From Mucilaginibacter rigui (GTDB taxonomy: Bacteria; Bacteroidota; Bacteroidia; Sphingobacteriales; Sphingobacteriaceae): a stretch of 64,000 nucleotides of DNA. The stretch is from NCBI RefSeq assembly GCF_014773275.1, contig NZ_JACWMW010000004.1:310001-374000 (forward strand), in the 5' to 3' direction. The notes below the pieces were generated by a model. That model saw nothing but the letters and a program-made list of their open reading frames with translations, did not search any database and was not told the origin of the DNA. Below, one piece after another: positions 9,643 to 18,091 of this stretch; the first letter of the stretch is position 1; every line of letters begins with the position of its first letter. The translations under genes and the position numbers were made by a program.

Positions 9643-11364
9643 ATGAAAGTACTTACTAATACTGCTTTAGTGATGTTGGGTTTAGGTGTAATGCTTAGCA
9701 GCTGCAGTAACAAACAGCAATCGCAAAAAACAGGTTTAGCATATAACGACAGGACAAACGGTGGTTATTTACGCTACAGGCAAAGCCACCCCTCACCGGG
9801 CCCCGGCCTTGTACCTATTGAGGGCGGTACATTTGTTTTAGGTGGAAGCGCTGATCAGGATGTTGCTTACGAGTACAATAACCTGCGCCGCAGGGTAACT
9901 GTGCCTTCTTTTTATATGGATGAAACAGAGGTATCTAACCAGGACTGGCTGGATTACCTGCACTGGATAAATATTACTTTCCCAACCGATAATGAGCTTT
10001 ATTATAATGCCCTGCCAGATACTTTGGTGTGGCGTAAGCCTTTATCTTACAACGAGCCTTACGTAGATAACTACCTGCGCCACCCGGCGTTTCAGGATTA
10101 CCCGGTAGTGGGTGTTACCTGGGAGCAGGCACAAGAATATTGTGTATGGCGTACAGACCGGACCAACGAAAATATTTTACGCGAAAAAGGCATCATGACC
10201 ACCTGGAAAGAACAGGCAGGCGGTGGCCGTAACGGGCAGGTTGCCGGCGCGGCAAGCGCTAACGGCGCGGGCGGTGCTAATGCAGCAGCCGGGGTAAACG
10301 GCGCGGCGGTTGGCACAGCCGATGGCAAGCAGCCGTTTAATACCGATATGTACCTTAACGGGCAGGTGCAAGGCCCCGGTATTGACGGTAAGAATATGAT
10401 AAAAGACCTTAACCCGAATGCGCAGGCTACCAATGGCCGTAACGGCGCACGCAGGCCGGCACGTTTAGAGGATGGTATACTAAAACAAGGATATCGCTTA
10501 CCGTCGGAAGCGGAGTGGGAATATGCTGCTTTGGCACTTGCGGGCAATACGCAGTTCGAGAATATTAATGATGGCAGGATTTACCCATGGGATGGCCTTG
10601 GCGTACGTTCACCTAAAAAAAATACACGTGGTTTAATACTGGCCAACTTTAAACGCGGCGCCGGCGATAACGCAGGTGTTGGCGGTGGTTTGAATGATAA
10701 GGCTATTATTACTGCGCCGGTACGTTCATACCAGCCAAATGATTTTGGTTTGTACAACATGGCAGGTAACGTTAATGAATGGGTTGCCGATACCTATCGC
10801 CAAACTTCGTTTGAAGAGATGGACGATCTGAACCCGTTCCGTGGTAACGAGTTTACCAACAAACGCCTTGCCGACCCAACAAAAGGCCAGTATGCAAAAG
10901 ATAAATACGGCCGCCCTATTAAAGACCCTGCAAAATCTGACAAGAAACTAAAATACAGCGATATGATAGCCCAGCAGCAGGCACAGGCTGCAAATGCTAA
11001 TCAACCGGCTAATAGCGCGCAACCGGCCTCAGGTGCTGTTACAGCAAATGCCGGCGGTGTAAAAGACCCGCTTGCGGGTAAAGCTTATACCAATGATTAC
11101 AGGGGCTATGGCGACTCGGTAAATAACAGCCTTTATGGTACCACCACTTTGGTCAACAACCATTCAAAAGTTTACAAAGGCGGTTCGTGGAACGATTTGT
11201 CGTACTGGTTAAACCCGGCAACACGCCGTTTTATGGATCAGGGTGACGCAAGTGCCGAAGTTGGTTTCCGTTGCGCCATGACCATGGTTGGTGCGCCTGA
11301 GATCTATCCGCAGGGCAAGCCACATATACCGGTTAAAAAGGCCAAAAATTACAAGGCCCGCTAA
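9643..11364 (+). CDS. gldJ: Gliding-motility / type IX secretion lipoprotein GldJ
   Basis: About 573 aa, with a lipoprotein signal (LGVMLSSC, lipidated Cys near residue 21) and one formylglycine-generating-enzyme-like (sulfatase-modifying-factor) fold. Motifs in order are IEGGTFVLGGS, FYMDETEVSNQDW, YPVVGVTWEQAQEYC, GYRLPSEAEWEYAA, MAGNVNEWVAD and GGSWND...RCAMTMVG. GldJ and GldK share this fold; size and the neighbouring porV favour GldJ, which stabilises other Gld proteins and is needed for gliding and secretion in Flavobacterium. Two insertions are odd: an Ala/Gly/Asn-rich stretch at 10216-10329, and a Gln/Ala-rich one near 10970-11065. I start at ATG 9643; the TTG three codons earlier is less likely. 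A terminator follows. Confidence 0.88.
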   Translation: MKVLTNTALVMLGLGVMLSSCSNKQQSQKTGLAYNDRTNGGYLRYRQSHPSPGPGLVPIEGGTFVLGGSADQDVAYEYNNLRRRVTVPSFYMDETEVSNQDWLDYLHWINITFPTDNELYYNALPDTLVWRKPLSYNEPYVDNYLRHPAFQDYPVVGVTWEQAQEYCVWRTDRTNENILREKGIMTTWKEQAGGGRNGQVAGAASANGAGGANAAAGVNGAAVGTADGKQPFNTDMYLNGQVQGPGIDGKNMIKDLNPNAQATNGRNGARRPARLEDGILKQGYRLPSEAEWEYAALALAGNTQFENINDGRIYPWDGLGVRSPKKNTRGLILANFKRGAGDNAGVGGGLNDKAIITAPVRSYQPNDFGLYNMAGNVNEWVADTYRQTSFEEMDDLNPFRGNEFTNKRLADPTKGQYAKDKYGRPIKDPAKSDKKLKYSDMIAQQQAQAANANQPANSAQPASGAVTANAGGVKDPLAGKAYTNDYRGYGDSVNNSLYGTTTLVNNHSKVYKGGSWNDLSYWLNPATRRFMDQGDASAEVGFRCAMTMVGAPEIYPQGKPHIPVKKAKNYKAR

Positions 11365-11388
11365 ACAAGATCCAATTACACCTAATAT

Positions 11389-11424
11389 AAAGCCGTTACC
11401 TGAAAAGGAAGCGGCTTTTTTGTT
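11389..11424 (+). terminator. Intrinsic terminator after gldJ
   Basis: Inverted repeat AAAGCCG / CGGCTTT around a loop of about 16 nt, followed by a T-run. Confidence 0.8.
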
Positions 11425-11605
11425 TCCCCCGCCAACACTTCTTCGTACCACGCAATAACCTTCCCTAATTATTGCCTAACCTGTTAATATTCAGTTAAAT
11501 GTTAACAAATAAATTACTGCATATTAACGTTTATAAAATAGTTAATCGCTTATTTTTATAGACCTATAAAATGGGTCGCATAAAATAACCTTAAAAACGA
11601 TTTTT

Positions 11606-12079
11606 ATGACCTGGAGAAAATTTAGCGGTGAGGTGATCCAAACACCCATTTTAGAGGAAGTAGAAGCAGCGATTGAACGGGAAGCCAGCCTTGGCAATAA
11701 ACTAAAAGTTTGCATCGGCACAGATTCGCAGGTAAAAGGCTCAGTTACCGATTTTGCTACCGTAATTGTTTTTATCCGCGAGCAGCGTGGCGCCTTTATG
11801 TTTATCCACCAGGAGCGCACCTCGCAAAAAATGACCATCAAAGAGCGCATGCTTTACGAGGTGCAAAAATCTATCGACATTGCCTACAAACTTTGCGACC
11901 TGCTTGACCTGTATGATGTAGGCCTGGAAGTACATGCCGATATCAACACCAACCCAATGTTTAAAAGTAACGCTGCCCTGCACGAAGCCATGGGCTACAT
12001 CCTGAGTATGGGGTTTGTGTTTAAGGCCAAACCCGAAGCTTTTGCAAGTTCGTGCTGTGCTAATAAAATGGTACAGTAA
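11606..12079 (+). CDS. YkuK-family ribonuclease H-like protein
   Basis: A 157-aa cytoplasmic protein of the DUF458/YkuK family, which adopts an RNase H-like fold. The first acidic strand is visible as VCIGTDSQVKGS (about 30-41), with a second acidic segment EVHADINTNP near residue 110 and the conserved LHEAMGYILSMGF and C-terminal KPEAFASSCCANK segments. Bacillus YkuK has no firmly established role; a nuclease or nucleic-acid-binding activity is inferred only from fold. It appears monocistronic. The 180 bp upstream are AT-rich and contain TATTTTTA, one base off the -7 consensus. Confidence 0.82.
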   Translation: MTWRKFSGEVIQTPILEEVEAAIEREASLGNKLKVCIGTDSQVKGSVTDFATVIVFIREQRGAFMFIHQERTSQKMTIKERMLYEVQKSIDIAYKLCDLLDLYDVGLEVHADINTNPMFKSNAALHEAMGYILSMGFVFKAKPEAFASSCCANKMVQ

Positions 12080-12222
12080 TTTGTTGGTGAGTGATGAATA
12101 GAGCGTGGTGAATGGTTTTATTTGTGCCGGTGTTTTTTTAACTTGCCTGCAAAAAGTGATGGGTAATAGTGGGACGGGTTCCACCTAACCTCTAATCACT
12201 AATTAACTAATCATCAATACTC

Positions 12223-13065
12223 ATGTCTCCACTTATTGAAATTACCGACCCGAGGGTTTTTGACCCCGCAACCATATTGATAGATGTACGTGCTGGCGCA
12301 AACGCGCACGAGCGTTACCTTGCAGGCCACCTGCCTAATGCTATTTTAGCCACGCTGGATGACGACCTGGCTTCGCACCCTGCTGATGCTGCTATTGGCG
12401 GCAGGCACCCTTTGCCATCCTTAAAAGATTTTGCCGCTACCTTATCCCGCTGGGGCGTAACGCCAAATAGCCATGTGGTAGTTTATGACGATAAAAATGC
12501 GGCCATGGGTGGCGCACGCCTTTGGTGGATGCTGCGTTCGATAGGGCATACCAGTGTACAAGTGCTTAACGGCGGTTTAAAAGCCGCTACTGATGAAGGT
12601 GTGGAATTGAGTACCGATGATTATAAACCTGTAGCAGCGGGGCCGTATCCAATCCCTGAGCAGTACCGGCATACGGTAGATATTGAAGAGGTAAAGGCCG
12701 CTGCCAAAGCCGACGACCGCCTGGTGATTGATGTACGCGAAGGGCAGCGTTACCTTGGCCATACCGAGCCGCTTGATTTGGTTGCCGGCCATATACCGGG
12801 CGCTGTAAACCTTTTTTACAGCAACAGCCTTTCGCCCGAAGGGAGGTATCTTACATCGCAGGCATTGGCAACCCTTTATAAGGATACTATTGGTGATATT
12901 AAGCCCGAAAATGTGATTGTGCATTGCGGATCGGGTGTCACGGCCTGCCATACTTTACTGGGTATGGAGCACGCCGGCATTACAGGGCCAAAGCTTTACG
13001 TAGGCTCGTGGAGTGAGTGGAGCCGCCGCGACCTGCCCATAGCTACCGAGGCAAACGGATTATAA
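12223..13065 (+). CDS. sseA: Thiosulfate/3-mercaptopyruvate sulfurtransferase (tandem rhodanese)
   Basis: A 280-aa enzyme with two rhodanese domains (about 5-125 inactive, about 150-275 active). The active-site loop is HCGSGVTACH with persulfide-forming Cys235; CGSGV(T) is the 3-mercaptopyruvate-sulfurtransferase signature, while thiosulfate rhodaneses usually have CRxGx[RT]. Conserved WSEW lies near the C-terminus. It transfers sulfane sulfur to thiols or cyanide. The distinction between donors is inferred from the loop alone. Single gene; the preceding 140 bp carry the AT-rich 'ACTAATTAACTAATCA' phrase also found at other gene borders. Confidence 0.9.
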   Translation: MSPLIEITDPRVFDPATILIDVRAGANAHERYLAGHLPNAILATLDDDLASHPADAAIGGRHPLPSLKDFAATLSRWGVTPNSHVVVYDDKNAAMGGARLWWMLRSIGHTSVQVLNGGLKAATDEGVELSTDDYKPVAAGPYPIPEQYRHTVDIEEVKAAAKADDRLVIDVREGQRYLGHTEPLDLVAGHIPGAVNLFYSNSLSPEGRYLTSQALATLYKDTIGDIKPENVIVHCGSGVTACHTLLGMEHAGITGPKLYVGSWSEWSRRDLPIATEANGL

Positions 13066-13072
13066 TTGTAGA

Positions 13073-13142
13073 ATTGTTTTATTGCTGGATTGTTCTATTG
13101 CTTTGCCGCCAGCTAATAATATAGCATCCACAATAAAACAAT
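13073..13142. repeat. Intergenic inverted repeat with iterated CAATATAAC phrases
   Basis: ATTGTTTTATTG at 13073-13084 is perfectly complementary to CAATAAAACAAT at 13131-13142. A direct repeat of CAATATAAC follows at about 13155 and 13171. It may form a weak hairpin after the sulfurtransferase gene. Confidence 0.6.
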
Positions 13143-13207
13143 TAGTTAGACTAACAATATAACCATCAAACAATATAACAATTGTCAATGCAACCTGTTA
13201 ACCCATC

Positions 13208-13675
13208 GTGAAAACATACGCTTTAAAGTTTAAACAGAATATTCCCATTAGTTTGGATGAGGCCTGGGACTTTTTTTCTTCGCCATTAAACCTGGAGAAG
13301 ATAACCCCGGCCGATATGCGGTTTGTGGTGACCTCAGATTATACCGCCAATACAAAAATGTATGCGGGGATGATCATCACCTACAAAATTTCGCCGCTGG
13401 CAGGCATCAAATTAAACTGGATGACCGAAATAACCCATGTGCAGGATAAGCAATATTTTGTGGACGAGCAGCGCTTTGGGCCATACGCGCTCTGGCACCA
13501 TCAGCATCACTTTAGGGAGATAGCCGGCGGTGTAGAAATGACCGATATTCTTAATTACGCCATCCCCTTTGGTATTGTTGGGCGATTGACTAATAAGGTG
13601 TATGTGGGTAAAAAGGTAAAAGATATATTTGATTACCGCGTAAAAGCTGTTGAAGAGTTGTTTGGGAAGATGTAG
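13208..13675 (+). CDS. SRPBCC-family ligand-binding protein
   Basis: A 155-aa protein with a START/Bet v1-like (SRPBCC) pattern: an N-terminal strand, then the conserved helix 'SLDEAWDFFSSPLNLEKITP' split across about residues 16-35, 'GMIITYKISPLAGIKLNWMTEITHV', 'QRFGPYALWHHQHHF' and a long C-terminal helix that closes the cavity. Such proteins bind lipids or polyketide-like ligands, and some are cyclases; no ligand can be predicted. The start is GTG at 13208, since no ATG fits the conserved N-terminus. Single gene, followed by an intergenic repeat island. Confidence 0.82.
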   Translation: MKTYALKFKQNIPISLDEAWDFFSSPLNLEKITPADMRFVVTSDYTANTKMYAGMIITYKISPLAGIKLNWMTEITHVQDKQYFVDEQRFGPYALWHHQHHFREIAGGVEMTDILNYAIPFGIVGRLTNKVYVGKKVKDIFDYRVKAVEELFGKM

Positions 13676-13686
13676 TTTTTAAAACT

Positions 13687-13862
13687 TGTCATCCTGAGCG
13701 GTAGCGAAGGATCTGTTAGCGAATTTTGCAATCGCCGCATGCATGGCGGCAAATAGATTCTTCACGATGTTCAGCATGACAAATTTGCGAGGGCTTAGCG
13801 GCGTGGCAACCTTAGTATATCCGCTTGTCCTATGAGATTGCCGCGCTATCGCTCGCAATGAC
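13687..13862. repeat. Composite intergenic palindromic repeat (GTCATCCTGAGC and GTCATTGCGAG types)
   Basis: Two abutting elements. The first has arms at 13687-13713 (GTCATCCTGAGC...GAAGGATCT) and 13755-13780 (AGATTCTTC...GCATGAC), roughly complementary. The second spans about 13793-13862 and ends in a minus-strand GTCATTGCGAGCGATAGCG arm. The second kind recurs at 56184-56276. Such REP/MITE-like palindromes are widespread between bacterial genes. The open frame over the island (minus strand, 13679-13864) is most likely spurious. Confidence 0.75.
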
Positions 13863-13878
13863 ATATAGATTAATTCTA

Positions 13879-15897
13879 CTACTTACAATACATCTGAGCC
13901 AAAGCAACCGCTGCTTTAGAGCCTAATACTATGGCCTGCTTAAAATCGGCACAGGCCGTTGCATCCTTCATGTTGATTTTGGCCTGCCCGCGCAGGTTAT
14001 ATACCTCGTCGTTTTTAGGCTCAAGTTTAACTGCATAGTTTAGATCGGCATTGGCGCGTTCGGTATCACCTAAAAAGCTGCGGGCTAAACCACGTTGGGC
14101 AAACACAATGTTGTTATCCAGATCTATAAACAAAATGGTGTTGTAATCATCTACAGCCCCCTGGTAGTTCTTCATAGCCATGCGTATTTTAGCCCTGATG
14201 ATGTAAGGCTCTTCGGCACCTTCGTGTATTTTAATGGCTTTGGCTATATCCGCCAGGGCACCCGCGTTATCTTTCAGATCAAACTTTGCGCTGCCACGGT
14301 TACTATATGCATCTACGGATGCAGTATCCAGCTTTATGGCAGTATTATAATCTAAAATAGCACCGTTAGGGTCGCCCATGCCTTGTTTAGCCGCACCGCG
14401 GCCTACGTAAAAAGCAGCCATTTTAGGGTTTTTGGTTATCAACTCATTAAATATAGGTAAACCTTCGGTATAAAAACCGCCTTTCATCATAGCATGCACC
14501 ATGCGGGCATAAAAGTTATCATCGTCGGTACCAATATCTGCTATCTTCTTAAAATCGGCTAAAGCGCCGGGCCTGTCACCTGCTTTTAAACGGGTGTTTG
14601 CGCGCCTTAAGCGTGTCTCTATGTTACCGGCCTGTATGTCTAATGCTTTAGTATAGTTTTTAAGCGCGGTGTCGTAATCTTTACGGTCGGTTGCTATGTT
14701 ACCCAGTAGCACATAAGAGTAATCGTTATTGGGGTTCATTTTAATGCCCAGGTTCAAATCGGCCAGGGCAGTAGTGGTATCCTTTAGTTCCAGTTTGGCC
14801 CTTGCCCGGGTAATGTAGGCGTAACTGTTTTTAGCATCCAGTTTAATGGCATTATCCGCATCTTCTTTTGAGCCGTCGTAATCCTTATCGTCCAGTTTCA
14901 TATCAGCCCGGTGCTGATAAGCTTCGGCGCTGGGTTTTAGATCTATCGATTTATCAAAATCGGCAATTGCGCCTTCCCGATCGTTAAGGTTATACTTTAC
15001 GATGCCATCATACAAGTAAAGTTCGGCGTTGTTAGGGTCCTGCTTTATAGCCTGCCCAAAATATTCAAGCGCCTCCTTTTTATTGTTGTTATTGCTTAGT
15101 GCGTTTGCCAGGTACTGGTATAAGTTGGGCAGCTTAGGGTTTAGGCTAATTGTTTTTTTATAGTCGGCAATGGCGGCACTATAATTTTTAAGGTTGCCGT
15201 ATGCGTTGCCGCGATAAAACAGCGCTTCGACGTTTTTAGGGTTAAGGGCAAGTGCCGCGGTATAATCGGCAATGGCGCCTTTAAAATTACCGGTGTTGCC
15301 TTTTGCATTAGCACGGTAATAGATCAGGTCGGAGTTTTTTGGATCAAGGGCAGCAGCTTTGTCGTAATCCTCAATAGCACCATCATTGTCTTTCAGGTTG
15401 CTTTTGGCTACACCCCGGTACTCATATAACGATGGGTCTTTAGGGTCTAAAGCGATGGCTTTAGTGAAATCTTCAACCGCCCCGGCATGGTCGCCAAGGC
15501 TGGCTTTGGCATTGGCCCTGTAATGGTACATGTCGGCATTGGGGGCTAAAGCAATGGCTTTGGTAATATCAGTTATAGCATCGGCATATTTTTGCTGCGC
15601 GTTGTTTGCGTTACCGCGATAAAAATAAGCGAAGGGATTTTTAGGGTCGAGTTCAATAGCGCGGTCATAATCCTGCACGGCCATGGTGTATTCCTTCTGG
15701 TCGTTATAAGCATTGGCGCGGTAAAAGTAAGCGCGCCCGTTCTTGGGCTCAAGCTGTATGGCTTTGGTAAAATCGGCAATGGCGGCATTATAGTTTTTTG
15801 CCCCTGCTTTTGCATTACCGCTTTGCATAAAGGTTTCGGCCGTTTGCGCGGCGCAGCAAAAAGGAATGAGAAAAAATATGACGAATAATTTGCCCAT
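13879..15897 (-). CDS. Exported protein built of tetratricopeptide repeats
   Basis: A 672-aa protein with a short signal peptide (ending FCCAAQ) followed by about 19 consecutive 34-residue TPR units. The units are almost regular: repeated 'DFTKAIxLDPKNxxAYxxRGNAKxxLKDYxGA' pattern, with many units starting at Ala-Ile-Ala-Asp-Tyr/Phe. It has no other domain. TPR solenoids act as protein-protein scaffolds; being exported, it probably works in the periplasm or at the outer membrane. It is the last gene of a four-gene operon (acyltransferase, esterase, barrel, TPR; gaps of 2, 10 and 16 nt), so it may scaffold proteins handling the same surface glycan. That role is inference. Confidence 0.85.
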   Translation of the reverse strand: MGKLFVIFFLIPFCCAAQTAETFMQSGNAKAGAKNYNAAIADFTKAIQLEPKNGRAYFYRANAYNDQKEYTMAVQDYDRAIELDPKNPFAYFYRGNANNAQQKYADAITDITKAIALAPNADMYHYRANAKASLGDHAGAVEDFTKAIALDPKDPSLYEYRGVAKSNLKDNDGAIEDYDKAAALDPKNSDLIYYRANAKGNTGNFKGAIADYTAALALNPKNVEALFYRGNAYGNLKNYSAAIADYKKTISLNPKLPNLYQYLANALSNNNNKKEALEYFGQAIKQDPNNAELYLYDGIVKYNLNDREGAIADFDKSIDLKPSAEAYQHRADMKLDDKDYDGSKEDADNAIKLDAKNSYAYITRARAKLELKDTTTALADLNLGIKMNPNNDYSYVLLGNIATDRKDYDTALKNYTKALDIQAGNIETRLRRANTRLKAGDRPGALADFKKIADIGTDDDNFYARMVHAMMKGGFYTEGLPIFNELITKNPKMAAFYVGRGAAKQGMGDPNGAILDYNTAIKLDTASVDAYSNRGSAKFDLKDNAGALADIAKAIKIHEGAEEPYIIRAKIRMAMKNYQGAVDDYNTILFIDLDNNIVFAQRGLARSFLGDTERANADLNYAVKLEPKNDEVYNLRGQAKINMKDATACADFKQAIVLGSKAAVALAQMYCK

Positions 15898-15913
15898 GTA
15901 TTTTTATTGAAAC

Positions 15914-16771
15914 TTATCTGAATGGTTTAAACAGGAATGATGCCGATGCGGTAGTGCCATCGCCTGTGTTGCGGCCGTTAATGAAATGCCCGCCCGATAA
16001 GAATACCGAGAAGCGCCTGCTAAATGTGTAGCCGTATGTTAACGATGCCTGGTTAAACGCAAAGTTTTTGTTAGTTGCCTGTATAGGCGAGAATTTAGTA
16101 AAGCTACTGGCCGAATAAAAACCACTGATGGAAGCCGAGATCTGGTGTTTAAACTTCCTATCCAGCGTTAAACCGAACGAGCCATTGTACCTATCCTGTA
16201 TTGGGCCCTGGGAGCCAAAATACTGGCGCACGCCATTCTCTAACGTAAAGTAATAGTTTTTACCCAGCACTTTGCCACTGCCCGCAAAGGCCAGTTTAAT
16301 TTCGGCACCTTGTTGTTTGTAGCCGAGGCTAAGATCGGTATATAAGGGTTGCACAAATGTACCCTGTATAGTAAAGTAATAAATGTAGTTGATGTTGGCC
16401 AGGTAATAACGCAAGCCTACTTCCATATCGGTAAAGCCCGAGCTTACGGTTTTGGCGGTATTGTCTTCATACGTATTTCTTACATAAGGCAATAAAGCCA
16501 CTAAGGTTAACTTGCGGCTTAAACCATATTCGGCATATAACGAAACGCCTAATGATTGGAACTGCCCGCCATTGGCAAAAGGAGTTTTATGACTTAGCGA
16601 GTCCCATCCTTTATTGGCATAAAAATAACTGAAAGACGGCGACAGCAACAGCCTTTTTGGCCGTACCGGGAAACCGCCAGCACCACCTGCATGGCCGCTG
16701 GCCGGCATCAGCATAACAAGCCCGATGGCTATCAGCAAATACTTTAAATGAGTAGTTTTAAGTAAATTCAT
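15914..16771 (-). CDS. Outer-membrane beta-barrel protein, transporter-like
   Basis: About 285 aa. I start at ATG 16771 (MNLLKTTHLKYLL) because it gives a good signal peptide ending in SGHAGGAGG; a frame extension upstream would overlap the esterase gene. The mature part shows alternating hydrophobic/polar strands with many aromatics (SLGVSLYAEYGLSRKLTLVALLPYV, YTFSRRFSVFLSGGHF) and a terminal Phe-containing strand, typical of a 12- or 14-strand outer-membrane barrel. No family is recognised with certainty. It lies 10 nt after the esterase and 16 nt before the TPR gene in one operon. Confidence 0.75.
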   Translation of the reverse strand: MNLLKTTHLKYLLIAIGLVMLMPASGHAGGAGGFPVRPKRLLLSPSFSYFYANKGWDSLSHKTPFANGGQFQSLGVSLYAEYGLSRKLTLVALLPYVRNTYEDNTAKTVSSGFTDMEVGLRYYLANINYIYYFTIQGTFVQPLYTDLSLGYKQQGAEIKLAFAGSGKVLGKNYYFTLENGVRQYFGSQGPIQDRYNGSFGLTLDRKFKHQISASISGFYSASSFTKFSPIQATNKNFAFNQASLTYGYTFSRRFSVFLSGGHFINGRNTGDGTTASASFLFKPFR

Positions 16772-16781
16772 CTCTTCGCTA

Positions 16782-18089
16782 TTAAAATAATGCAAATGCG
16801 TCACGCATCCACCTGCCCTCTAAATCTTTATACACCTGGCTTACTTCGTGCCCCAGATCTTTAAACACCAGCAGCCTTTTTTTGCCGGGTATAATGTTAA
16901 ACGTGCCATACTCATTATAGGGTGGGGCGTACGGGTCTAATAAACCTATCCCCATAATGGTTGAGCATTGCAGGTTACTGGCAAAATTTTTCCCGTCGTA
17001 ATAGTTAAGGTTACCAAGCACTTTGTCGAAAGTTAGGCCGGGTTGTGTTTTAATATATTTTTTAATGTCGTTTATTGGCCAGGTAACCTCGCCATCTAAA
17101 TTGTTTACATCGCAAAGTATAGGGTTCTGTGCCGAGCAAAGGTTAACCCTTTTATCAAGACTTGCTGTAGCAATGGCTAAATAGCCGCCCATACTACCGC
17201 CAGATGCCAGTATGTTATCGTGCTTTAAGTAGGGTTGCGCGTACACAAAATCAACGGCACGGATGCAATCCATAATTACACCACGCATTACGTAGTTGTC
17301 ACGGTCCTCAATACGGTAAAAAATAAATTCATCGCGGCGGGTATCAATAGGGCCGCGGCTGTTGCCCTGCCCCCTTACATTTAAGGTGATGATAGCAAGG
17401 TCTTCGTCTAAACCGGTTATCGGCAGCAAATTTACCTGATAGCCGGGTAAACCCAGCAATACTGAGAATTTGCGGTTCTTATCTTTTGAGATAGGTACCG
17501 TCATCCAGCCGTGGATGGTGTAATTATCCAGCGATTGCATCTCTATCAAAAATACTTTACGGTTATCAGTATTCATTTTTGGCATTGGGGTAACCTTAAA
17601 GTTTGGTTTCACCTTAGCCAGCTCGTCTTTTGCTTTTTGCCAAAAGGCATCAAAATCTGCGGGTTTGGCATATTTTGAGCGGATCTCTTCGGGTTTTACA
17701 CCAAATACCCGGCGGGTGGTATCATCATAATCAGAGATGTTCACCATAAAATCAACCTTGTAAAAGCCCGATTTCATGGCAGGCAGTTCAAAATCATATT
17801 TCTGTGAGCTTTTCTTACCCAACTTTACATTTTGCTTGCCCGAGCCTAATTTTTTACCATGCTGGGTTATGAGGTATGATACTGTACCTGTTTGCGGCGC
17901 ATCCGTAGGATTTTTAACCTCGAAAGTATATTTGGCGTTACTGTCAAAAATGGCGTTTTTGTTACCGGGGGTGAGTACGGTAGAAATACCGTCCTCCTCA
18001 TCCTGCGCGGTAGCAGTAACGTGTTGCAGGCATAGTGTTGCAACTGTACAAAACAGTATAAAAAGTATCTTATTTGATCTGTTCACCAT
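16782..18089 (-). CDS. Secreted acetyl-xylan-esterase-like hydrolase (AXE1/cephalosporin-C deacetylase family)
   Basis: A 435-aa protein with a signal peptide (about 1-28, ending TATAQ). An N-terminal Ig-like domain follows (about 40-130, 'KYTFEVKNPTDAPQTGTVSY'), then an alpha/beta hydrolase domain of the AXE1 type: GLPGYQ oxyanion region, TLNVRGQGNSRGP, nucleophile elbow GGSMGGYLA, an acid in LLDPYAPP and the final His in DLGHEV. Members remove acetyl groups from xylan, oligosaccharides or antibiotics. Two bases upstream ends an O-acyltransferase gene, so enzymes that add and remove acetyl groups are probably co-expressed. The true substrate is unknown. Confidence 0.85.
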   Translation of the reverse strand: MVNRSNKILFILFCTVATLCLQHVTATAQDEEDGISTVLTPGNKNAIFDSNAKYTFEVKNPTDAPQTGTVSYLITQHGKKLGSGKQNVKLGKKSSQKYDFELPAMKSGFYKVDFMVNISDYDDTTRRVFGVKPEEIRSKYAKPADFDAFWQKAKDELAKVKPNFKVTPMPKMNTDNRKVFLIEMQSLDNYTIHGWMTVPISKDKNRKFSVLLGLPGYQVNLLPITGLDEDLAIITLNVRGQGNSRGPIDTRRDEFIFYRIEDRDNYVMRGVIMDCIRAVDFVYAQPYLKHDNILASGGSMGGYLAIATASLDKRVNLCSAQNPILCDVNNLDGEVTWPINDIKKYIKTQPGLTFDKVLGNLNYYDGKNFASNLQCSTIMGIGLLDPYAPPYNEYGTFNIIPGKKRLLVFKDLGHEVSQVYKDLEGRWMRDAFALF

Positions 18090-18091
18090 AA

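Noticed and set aside
10098..10547. Long minus-strand open frame opposite gldJ
   Set aside because: It follows the high-GC Ala/Gly codons of gldJ and has no family motif; it is a shadow frame.
9643..11364. Formylglycine-generating enzyme (sulfatase activator)
   Set aside because: The fold is shared, but the lipobox, length and adjacency to porV indicate GldJ; I do not see the paired catalytic Cys of true FGE.
13679..13864. A 61-codon open frame on the minus strand
   Set aside because: It lies entirely over the palindromic repeat island, has no RBS, promoter or domain, and its 'MLNIVKNLFAA...FATAQDD' text is the typical translation of such repeats.
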